Notes under the pieces: model-generated | Told to the model about the DNA's origin: nothing | Seen by the model: the letters and a program-made list of their open reading frames with translations, nothing else | Databases searched by the model: none | NCBI GenBank assembly: GCA_023430045.1 | Contig: JAEZCF010000145.1 | Span: 1-38,937, forward strand | Direction of reading: 5' to 3' | DNA from: Pseudomonadota bacterium | GTDB lineage: Bacteria > Pseudomonadota > Gammaproteobacteria > Xanthomonadales > Xanthomonadaceae | DNA: 38,937 bases | In this document: positions 8,057 to 14,745 of the stretch, piece after piece | Position numbering within the stretch: position 1 is the stretch's first letter | Layout: every line of letters starts with the position of its first letter | Translations under genes and position numbers: made by a program

Positions 8057-8638
8057 ATGAGCGCGCCTGCTGCTTTCTCCTCCCTGCCCAGCGCAGGCAT
8101 CGTCCGACGCGCTCCCGTGCTGTACCCGCTGAGCCTGCATATCAACGGCGTCGCGCATGCGCTGCAGGTGGAATCCAGCGTCAGCCTGCTGGATCTGCTG
8201 CGCGAGCGGCTGCACCTTACCGGGACCAAGAAGGGCTGCGACCACGGCCAGTGCGGGGCCTGCACGGTGCTGGTGGACGGCCGGCGCATCAACAGTTGCC
8301 TGACCCTGGCGGTGATGCAGGACGGCGCGCAGGTGCGCACAATCGAAGGCTTCGCCGACGGCGACACGCTGCATCCACTGCAGAAGGCCTTCATCGACTG
8401 CGATGCCCTGCAGTGCGGCTACTGCACGCCGGGACAGATCTGTTCGGCGCAGGGGCTGATCGACGAGGGACAGGCCTGCAGCCGCGACCAGGTGCGTGAA
8501 CTGATGAGCGGCAACCTGTGCCGTTGCGGCGCCTACCCGCAGATCACCGATGCGGTGATGTCGGTACTGGTCGCCGAGCGCCCCACGCAGGACGACCCGG
8601 ATCCTTCCACCTGGACGCCCGGCACGGTGCCGGCATGA
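8057..8638 (+). CDS. Molybdenum hydroxylase, 2Fe-2S subunit (PaoA/YagT-like)
   Basis: This is the electron-transfer subunit of a xanthine-oxidase-family enzyme, 193 residues. A plant-type ferredoxin domain carries C61, C66, C69 and C81 (KKGCDHGQCGACTVL...NSC). A helical second 2Fe-2S domain carries CGYC (C120, C123) and CRC (C155, C157). In E. coli the equivalent PaoA carries a Tat signal that exports the complex to the periplasm. Here the N-terminus (MSAPAAFSSLPSAGIVRRAP) has no twin-arginine plus hydrophobic stretch, so the enzyme is probably cytoplasmic unless the true start lies elsewhere. The stop codon overlaps the ATG of the FAD subunit (ATGA). Confidence 0.92.
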   Translation: MSAPAAFSSLPSAGIVRRAPVLYPLSLHINGVAHALQVESSVSLLDLLRERLHLTGTKKGCDHGQCGACTVLVDGRRINSCLTLAVMQDGAQVRTIEGFADGDTLHPLQKAFIDCDALQCGYCTPGQICSAQGLIDEGQACSRDQVRELMSGNLCRCGAYPQITDAVMSVLVAERPTQDDPDPSTWTPGTVPA

Positions 8639-9678
8639 TCCCGCCCCTCTACCAGCGCCCCGGCACCGTATCCCTGGCCCTGCAGGCGCTGGCCGAAGGC
8701 TCCGCGACCGGGACAGCACGCGCCATCGGCGGCGGCACCAACCTGCTGGACCTGATGAAACTGCAGCTCATGACACCCACCACACTGGTGGATGTCAGCC
8801 GCCTGCCGCTGGACACGGTGGAACAGCGCGAGGACGGCGGCCTGCGCCTTGGTGCTACCGCCCGCAACGCCGATACCGGCTGGCATCCGCTGGTGGAACG
8901 CGGTTATCCGCTGCTGTCCGCGGCGATCCTCGCCGCCGCCTCACCGCAGATCCGCAACATGGCCACCAATGGCGGCAACCTGCTGCAACGCACGCGCTGC
9001 ACGTATTTCTACGATGCCGCCACGCCCTGCAACAAGCGCGAACCGGGTAGCGGCTGCTCGGCCATCGGCGGCCTGACCCGCCATCACGCCATCCTCGGCG
9101 CAAGCGAACACTGCATCGCCACCCACCCTTCGGACATGTGCGTGGCGCTTGCCGCGCTGGACGCCACTGTGCACGTGGCCAGCGTCCGCGGCGAGCGGCG
9201 CATCGCCTTTGCCGATGTACATCGCCTGCCGGGCGATTCGCCGGAGGTGGACACCACCATCGCCGACGACGAACTGATCCTCGGTATTGAACTGCCCCCG
9301 GCCGAGCGCTTCGCCGCGCACAGCGCCTACCTGAAGATCCGCGAGCGGCTGTCCTATGCCTTCGCACTGGTTTCCGTAGCGGCAGCGCTGGATATCGATG
9401 CCGGTGGCAGCATCGTCGCTGCACGGCTGGCCTTGGGGGGCGTGGCCCACAAGCCCTGGCGGCGTCCGTCCGCCGAAGCGCTGCTGGTCGGCACACGTCC
9501 CTCGCCCGCGGTGTTCGGGGCGGCAGCCGACCACCTGCTGGAAGGCGCGGTGTCGCAGGGGCAGAACGCCTTCAAGATCCCGCTGGCCCGTCGCGCCATC
9601 GCGCGGGCACTGGAAACCGCCACGCAGGGCACGGTGGACAACCGTGGCACCCGCCGTCCCTCGGAGCATGCCGCATGA
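8635..9678 (+). CDS. Molybdenum hydroxylase, FAD subunit with extra Fe-S insert (PaoB/YagS-like)
   Basis: The 347-residue middle subunit passes electrons from the iron-sulfur subunit to FAD. The FAD-binding motif AIGGGTNLLDLMK lies near residues 30-42, and RNMATNGGNLLQRTRC near 107-122. Residues C122, C132, C141 and C160 lie in an insert, as in PaoB and 4-hydroxybenzoyl-CoA reductase, where such cysteines bind a [4Fe-4S] cluster. This makes a PaoABC-type assignment better than xanthine dehydrogenase. The ATG at 8635 overlaps the previous stop by four bases. The frame is open upstream, but that part is a shadow of the 2Fe-2S gene. The last codons overlap the Moco subunit start. Confidence 0.92.
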   Translation: MIPPLYQRPGTVSLALQALAEGSATGTARAIGGGTNLLDLMKLQLMTPTTLVDVSRLPLDTVEQREDGGLRLGATARNADTGWHPLVERGYPLLSAAILAAASPQIRNMATNGGNLLQRTRCTYFYDAATPCNKREPGSGCSAIGGLTRHHAILGASEHCIATHPSDMCVALAALDATVHVASVRGERRIAFADVHRLPGDSPEVDTTIADDELILGIELPPAERFAAHSAYLKIRERLSYAFALVSVAAALDIDAGGSIVAARLALGGVAHKPWRRPSAEALLVGTRPSPAVFGAAADHLLEGAVSQGQNAFKIPLARRAIARALETATQGTVDNRGTRRPSEHAA

Positions 9679-11957
9679 CCCTCGACCAGAGCACCCTGCC
9701 GCAGCCGCCGCAGGCCGAGCCCGGTACCGGACACGTACCGACCGGCACGGCCACCCCGCGCATCGATGGACGCGCGAAGGTCACCGGCCAGGCGCGCTAT
9801 GCCGCTGAATGGCCCGCCGACGATCTGGTGCACGGGGTGGCGGTGAACAGTTCCATCGCCAGGGGGCGGATCGTGGGCTTCAGCCTGGAGCACGCCCACG
9901 CGGTGCCCGGCGTGCTGTCCATCATCACCCACCTAAACCGGCCGCACATGCGTGGCTCCGGGCTGTTCTACAAGGACATGACCGCGCCTGCCGGCCGTCC
10001 GTTCCGGCCGCTGTACGATGCCAGCGTCAGCTACAGCGGGCAGCCGGTGGCACTGGTGCTTGCCGAAACCTTCGAAGCCGCACGCGAAGCCGCGGCACGG
10101 GTGCAGGTGCACTATGACGTGCAGGAACACGACACCCACCTGCTGGCCGCGATCCAGCGCGCACGCGAACCGAAGAAGATGAAGGCCGGCTTCTCCGCGC
10201 CGCCGAAGGACAAGGGCACGCCGGACAGCGCATTTGACCAGGCGCCGTTCCGCATCAGCGCGGATTTCCATCATGGCGTCGAACACCACAACCCGATGGA
10301 GCTGTTCGCCAGCACGGTGATCCGTGGCGAAGACGGCCATCTGACCATCTACGACAAGACCCAGGGCTCACAGAACAGCCGCTGGTATGTATCGCAGGTG
10401 TTCGGCCTGCCGAAACGCCGGGTGACCGTGCGCAACCCCTATGTGGGCGGCGCCTTCGGTGCTGGCCTGAGGCCACAGTACCAGCTCGCGCTGGCGGTGA
10501 TGGGTTCGCTGGCGCTGGAGCGCTCGGTGCGGGTGGTGCTCACCCGCCAGCAGATGTTCACCTTCGGCCATCGCGCGGAGACCGTGCAACGGGTAAAGCT
10601 TTCGGCCGACGCCGACGGCACCCTGCGGTCCATCTGGCACGAGGCCGTGGGCGAGACCTCGCGCAGCGAGGATTACGTGGAAGTGGTGGTGAACTGGAGC
10701 GGCCAGATGTACCGCTGTGACAATGTGCATCTGGGCTACAAGGTGGTGGATCTGGACCAGTACACGCCCATCGACATGCGCGCGCCCGGCGCCGCGCATG
10801 GGGTTCATGCACTGGAAGTGGCGATGGACGAACTGGCTGCGGAAATCGGCATGGATCCGCTCGCGCTGCGCCTCAAGAATTACGCTGAGGTGAATCCGGC
10901 CGATGGCAAACCGTTCTCGACCAAGGCGCTGCGTGAGTGTTACCGGCTCGGCGCGGAGCAGTTCGGCTGGGCCGCGCGTGCCCCGCTGCCGCGCGCGCGT
11001 CGCGAAGGCAATGAGTGGGTGGGCTGGGGCATGGCCACCGGACAATGGGACGCGATGCAGATGTTCGCACGCGCGCATGCCGAACTGCATGCCGACGGGC
11101 GACTGGTGGTGAGCAGTGCCGCCAGCGATATCGGCACCGGCACCTATACCGTGATGAGCATGATCGCCGCCGAAGCGCTGGGCCTGCCCATGGAACAGGT
11201 GAGCTTCCGGCTGGGCGACTCCACCCTGCCCGTCGCGCCCATCGAAGGCGGCTCATCGCATGTCAGCACGGTCGGTTCGGCGGTGGAGGGTGCCTGCGCG
11301 AAGCTGCGCCGGCGGCTGCTGGCGCTGGCGCGCTCCGCGCCTGGCAAAGCGTTCGCACGTGCCAGGCTGGACGACGTGGTGTTCGCCAGCGGCAGCATGG
11401 CGCTGCGCGATGACCCCTCCAGCGCCATCGCCCTGACCACGCTGCTCACCAACGCGGGGCGCAGCAGCATCGACGCCAGGCATCTGCTGCTGCCCAACGT
11501 CCTGCAGCAACGCCGCTACACCCGCGCCACCCACAGTGCCGTATTTGTCGAAGTACGGGTGGACGAGGAACTGGGCACGGTGCGGGTGATGCGGGTGGTC
11601 AGCGCGATTGCCGCCGGCCGCATCCTCAGCCCCACCACCGCACGCAGCCAGATCATCGGCGGGGTGATCTGGGGCATCGGTGCGGCGCTGCACGAGCACA
11701 CCGAAACCGACCATCAGTTCGGGCGCTTCATGAACCACGATCTGGCCCAGTACCACCTGTCGGTGAATGCCGATATCCACGATATCGAGGTGATCTTCGC
11801 CGACGAAGACGACCGCGTGGTGAGCAGCCTGGGCGCGAAGGGCGTGGGCGAGATCGGCCTGGTGGGCGTGTCGGCGGCGATCAGCAATGCGATCTACCAC
11901 GCCACCGGCAAGCGCATACGCAGTACGCCGATCACATCGGACAAGGTCATGAGCTAG
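9675..11957 (+). CDS. Molybdenum hydroxylase, molybdopterin-binding catalytic subunit (PaoC/YagR-like)
   Basis: The catalytic subunit, 760 residues, oxidises aldehydes or heterocycles at a molybdenum-cytosine-dinucleotide centre in the PaoC group. Visible elements are an N-terminal aldehyde oxidase a/b hammerhead domain (IDGRAKVTGQARYAAEW), the cofactor-contacting loop PYVGGAFGAGLRPQYQLA, and the C-terminal GAKGVGEIGLVGVSAAISNAI with the catalytic glutamate E726. The order 2Fe-2S, FAD/4Fe-4S, Moco with two ATGA overlaps is that of paoABC. The cofactor-loading chaperone paoD/xdhC and the cytidylyltransferase mocA are not in this window. The substrate is unknown; aromatic aldehydes are plausible from family knowledge only. 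Confidence 0.93.
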   Translation: MTLDQSTLPQPPQAEPGTGHVPTGTATPRIDGRAKVTGQARYAAEWPADDLVHGVAVNSSIARGRIVGFSLEHAHAVPGVLSIITHLNRPHMRGSGLFYKDMTAPAGRPFRPLYDASVSYSGQPVALVLAETFEAAREAAARVQVHYDVQEHDTHLLAAIQRAREPKKMKAGFSAPPKDKGTPDSAFDQAPFRISADFHHGVEHHNPMELFASTVIRGEDGHLTIYDKTQGSQNSRWYVSQVFGLPKRRVTVRNPYVGGAFGAGLRPQYQLALAVMGSLALERSVRVVLTRQQMFTFGHRAETVQRVKLSADADGTLRSIWHEAVGETSRSEDYVEVVVNWSGQMYRCDNVHLGYKVVDLDQYTPIDMRAPGAAHGVHALEVAMDELAAEIGMDPLALRLKNYAEVNPADGKPFSTKALRECYRLGAEQFGWAARAPLPRARREGNEWVGWGMATGQWDAMQMFARAHAELHADGRLVVSSAASDIGTGTYTVMSMIAAEALGLPMEQVSFRLGDSTLPVAPIEGGSSHVSTVGSAVEGACAKLRRRLLALARSAPGKAFARARLDDVVFASGSMALRDDPSSAIALTTLLTNAGRSSIDARHLLLPNVLQQRRYTRATHSAVFVEVRVDEELGTVRVMRVVSAIAAGRILSPTTARSQIIGGVIWGIGAALHEHTETDHQFGRFMNHDLAQYHLSVNADIHDIEVIFADEDDRVVSSLGAKGVGEIGLVGVSAAISNAIYHATGKRIRSTPITSDKVMS

Positions 11958-12054
11958 CAGGACGGCAGGGTTACCGCGCTGCGGTGCCGGGCACTGGTGC
12001 GTGGCGCGGGTCGCCGGTTATGTTACGGGCCTGTTCAGTTAAGGCTCCGAATCG

Positions 12055-13185
12055 ATGCGTCCTGCACATCCGCACGTTGCTGTCTGCGAAAACTGCCGCA
12101 CCGCATTGCAGGGTCCGTTCTGCCACCACTGCGGGCAATCGGCGCACAATCCGGTCCGCAGCTTCGGCCACGCCGTGGAGGAAGTATTCGAATCGTTCTG
12201 GCACCTGGATGGACGCGTGTTCCGCACGCTGCGCCAGCTGCTGCTTCCTGGCCGGCTGGCCGCCGACTACCTGGCTGGCCATCGGACGCGCTACATGCCG
12301 CCGATGCGGCTGTTCGTGATCCTCAGCGTGCTGACATTCTTCGTCGCGCGGTTGGCCGTCCATGTGGATGGCGGCAATCTGGTACAGCAGTCGAACGGCT
12401 CAACGGAAGCGGCGGTCGCCCTGCGCGATGCCACCACCACCGATGAGGTGGAACAGGTGCGCCAGGCCTTGGTCGCGCCGCTGGAACAGTCACGCTCGGC
12501 AATGTCCGAAGGAGTGCGCGCGAAAGTGGACCGCGCCATCGCCCGGGTGGACCGTCAGGCGGAACGGCGCAGGCAGCAGTTGGCGGCGCAGGCGGCCGAC
12601 CCATCGGTCGCTGGCGATGTCGCCGAGCCGCAGGACACCCCGAAAGCAACGATTCCGGCCGAGCTTTCCAGGCCGGTCGAGATCGGTTTCCTGCCCGCGT
12701 TCGCCAACCGCTGGCTGACCGGCCAGGCCGAGGCCATCCGCCAGAATCTGCCGCGCATCAATGAGAAGCCGCAGTTGCTGGTCAACGCGTTCTTCGCATC
12801 CGTGCCGTCTGTGCTGTTCGTGCTGGTGCCCCTGTTCGCGCTGCTGCTGAAGGTGTTCTATCTGGGCAGCGGCCGGCTGTACCTGGAACATCTGGTGGTG
12901 GCGCTGTACAGCCACGCCTTCCTGTGCATGGCCATGCTGGGCATCGTGCTGCTTTCGATACCTGAGGCATCGGCCGCGCTGCCATGGCTGATCACCGTGA
13001 CGGGCGTTGCCACCGCCCTGCTGCTGGCGTGGATGCCTCTGTACCTGCTGCTCATGCAGCGGCGGGTCTATGGAGAGTCCTGGCTGCTCACCACGGTCAA
13101 GTTCCTGGTGCTGGGCGGTATCTATTTCAGCGTGGTGACGGCTGCGACCGTGCTGCTGGTCATCGCCAGCCTGGCGCGGGTGTAA
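12055..13185 (+). CDS. DUF3667 membrane protein with N-terminal zinc ribbon
   Basis: This 376-residue protein fits the DUF3667 family. The N-terminus holds a zinc ribbon, C11/C14 and C23/C26 (CENCRTALQGPFCHHCGQ), followed by the family stretch with FWHLDGRVFRTLRQLLLPGRLAADYLAGHRTRYMPP and a first membrane helix (LFVILSVLTFFVARL). A charged region with coiled-coil potential follows at about 125-190 (EVEQVRQALVAPLEQSRSAM, RQAERRRQQLAAQ). Four or so hydrophobic helices fill the C-terminal 130 residues. The biochemical role is unknown. AAGG lies about 11 bases before the ATG. It is a single gene between the Moco operon and a convergent DUF1543 gene. Confidence 0.85.
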   Translation: MRPAHPHVAVCENCRTALQGPFCHHCGQSAHNPVRSFGHAVEEVFESFWHLDGRVFRTLRQLLLPGRLAADYLAGHRTRYMPPMRLFVILSVLTFFVARLAVHVDGGNLVQQSNGSTEAAVALRDATTTDEVEQVRQALVAPLEQSRSAMSEGVRAKVDRAIARVDRQAERRRQQLAAQAADPSVAGDVAEPQDTPKATIPAELSRPVEIGFLPAFANRWLTGQAEAIRQNLPRINEKPQLLVNAFFASVPSVLFVLVPLFALLLKVFYLGSGRLYLEHLVVALYSHAFLCMAMLGIVLLSIPEASAALPWLITVTGVATALLLAWMPLYLLLMQRRVYGESWLLTTVKFLVLGGIYFSVVTAATVLLVIASLARV

Positions 13186-13217
13186 CACCGCACCCGCTGC
13201 CTGCGATACGTGGTGCG

Positions 13218-13781
13218 CTACGACTGGCGGCGACCGGCGCGGGCCAGCTTCGCGGCGCTGATGGGCCGATAGCCCTGCCACTCCGGACGCGCCGGCGTAC
13301 CATGCGGATTCGGTCGCAGCTGCACATGCAGGCCATCGATCTGCTGCAGCGCCAGGCAGTTGTCCACCTCGCGCAGATCATCCTTGTGGCGAAGCGATGC
13401 GCCCTGCAACAGGCACTTCTTCGCCTTGGCCTTCGCGGCGGCTTCGTCGGCGGCGACGAACAGCGCGAACTCGTGCAGTTCGGCGAGCTGCTCCGGTTGA
13501 TAGCCGCCCATGTTGACGAAGAACAGCCGCAGCCCGCTGCCACACGGTGCATCGCCCAGCGACACGTCATGCCCGTCCACCCAGCCGACGCGCGTGTAAC
13601 CATCCAGATGCAGGGTTTCGGCGTCACCGAACCACGCATCGCGCAGCATGGGATAGGCATCTTCCACCCGGGCGACGGCTGCGAACTGCACGTCGTGCAC
13701 TTCGATGTTGGAGCGCCCTGCACTGCCGCCGATGTAGAACATGTACAGCTGGGGGGCTTCGTTCTGGTGCATTCCGGTCAT
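13218..13781 (-). CDS. DUF1543 domain-containing protein
   Basis: This cytoplasmic-looking protein of about 187 residues carries two copies of a DUF1543-type pattern: LYMFYIGGSAGRSNIEVHDVQFAAVA and LRLFFVNMGGYQPEQLAELHEFALFVAAD. Each is a beta strand, a loop with a conserved Gly, and a His/Glu-containing strand. The intervening residues end in the alanine/lysine helix AAAKAKAKKCLL. The function of the family is unknown. The start is uncertain: ATG codons at 13844, 13817, 13781 and 13772 are all in frame. I chose 13781 because the conserved domain begins shortly after it. The gene is convergent with the DUF3667 gene. Confidence 0.8.
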   Translation of the reverse strand: MTGMHQNEAPQLYMFYIGGSAGRSNIEVHDVQFAAVARVEDAYPMLRDAWFGDAETLHLDGYTRVGWVDGHDVSLGDAPCGSGLRLFFVNMGGYQPEQLAELHEFALFVAADEAAAKAKAKKCLLQGASLRHKDDLREVDNCLALQQIDGLHVQLRPNPHGTPARPEWQGYRPISAAKLARAGRRQS

Positions 13782-13948
13782 CTTCGTTGCAGGGGGCGGG
13801 AGGAGATTTTCCAACATATCACCCGGGCTCCTGCAGCCTGGCATGCGCCGCTGGCTGCGGCGTCACACCCAGCGCGATTGCGACGCGTCCTTGCCTATCA
13901 GATGGCCCGTGGGACGGCTATCATTCAAGCGTTCATGCGAGAAGCGAA

Positions 13949-14314
13949 ATGAGACCGAAGTACCATAAGGATGTGGCAGCCTGGGCGGCGTCTGCTCCGG
14001 CACAACGAATACGGTGGTGGAATCTGCTGTTGTTCCTGTCCACGTTCGGCGTCGTGCTCCTGCTCGGCGCGCTGTTCGGAAATTTTGCAATCGGGGCATG
14101 CGTCGCCATCTTCATGCCTACCCTGTTGGTCATGGTTCTGCTGGTCAACGCCCGGCGCAGATGTCCAGCCTGTGGCCAGGCTCCCAATGGCTACCCGCTC
14201 AGCATCCAGTCCGTGACATCAGACTTCCGCATCCACTGCTACCACCGGCTTGTGCCGCCCTACGGACGCGCGCCCGGCTCCAATGATCCCAATGAAAGGG
14301 CAATGCCAGAATGA
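13949..14314 (+). CDS. Small two-helix membrane protein with zinc-knuckle-like motif
   Basis: The 121-residue protein has two adjacent membrane helices (WWNLLLFLSTFGVVLLLGALF and AIGACVAIFMPTLLVMVLLV). They are followed by a cytoplasmic tail RRRCPACGQAPNGYPL containing a CPxCG pair. A GAGAAG ribosome site lies just upstream of the ATG at 13949. Its stop overlaps the start of the next gene (ATGA), and the next gene has the same plan of two helices then CPxCG, so the two look like divergent paralogues in one operon. The family is not recognised and the function is unknown. Confidence 0.75.
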   Translation: MRPKYHKDVAAWAASAPAQRIRWWNLLLFLSTFGVVLLLGALFGNFAIGACVAIFMPTLLVMVLLVNARRRCPACGQAPNGYPLSIQSVTSDFRIHCYHRLVPPYGRAPGSNDPNERAMPE

Positions 14315-14640
14315 CCGCCCCTGATTCAGAAAAAGCGCTCTGGCGCCCGCTCCGCATCCGCCGGATCGCCCCGTTGGCCTGGGTCTTCGGTGGGTTTCTC
14401 GTGCTTGCGCCATTTATTGGCAACCCCGATGCGAAGGATTTCCTGGAAATCGCCGCGATCGCCTGGTTTGTCGGCTTCATTGTTCTGGGCATGCTGAATA
14501 CCCATACGCGTTGCCCCAGGTGTGGGCTGCGTTATTACAAGAACCGACGCGAGCCTTTTGCCCGGGTCTTCTTCACGAAGGCGTGTCGGAATTGCGGTGC
14601 ACGGCCGCCGGGCAGCTCGCCCTCCTTGCCGGGGCAGTGA
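14311..14640 (+). CDS. Small membrane protein with C-terminal zinc ribbon
   Basis: The 109-residue protein has two hydrophobic helices (LAWVFGGFLVLAPFIG and IAAIAWFVGFIVLGML), then a four-cysteine zinc ribbon CPRCGLRYYKNRREPF...KACRNCGAR. The ribbon is complete here, whereas the upstream partner keeps only one CxxC pair. The start overlaps the stop of the previous gene by four bases. The partner likely shares its function, perhaps as a hetero-oligomer; that is inference. About 105 bp separate it from the convergent 873-residue protein gene. Confidence 0.75.
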   Translation: MTAPDSEKALWRPLRIRRIAPLAWVFGGFLVLAPFIGNPDAKDFLEIAAIAWFVGFIVLGMLNTHTRCPRCGLRYYKNRREPFARVFFTKACRNCGARPPGSSPSLPGQ

Positions 14641-14745
14641 TGCCCTCCGGAAAGGCCGGTCGGCGTGGGCTACTGCAGGCCACCTGCAGGGGAAGATCGT
14701 ACTGACGGCGAAGCAAGCACGCTTCGGCACGGTGGCCTGCGCCTG

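Noticed and set aside
7693..8499. A 268-residue plus-strand frame across the receptor end and the 2Fe-2S gene
   Set aside because: It overlaps both real genes out of frame and has no domain.
8518..8634. Upstream extension of the FAD subunit frame
   Set aside because: It overlaps the coding part of the 2Fe-2S gene in another frame; the ATGA start at 8635 fits the family.
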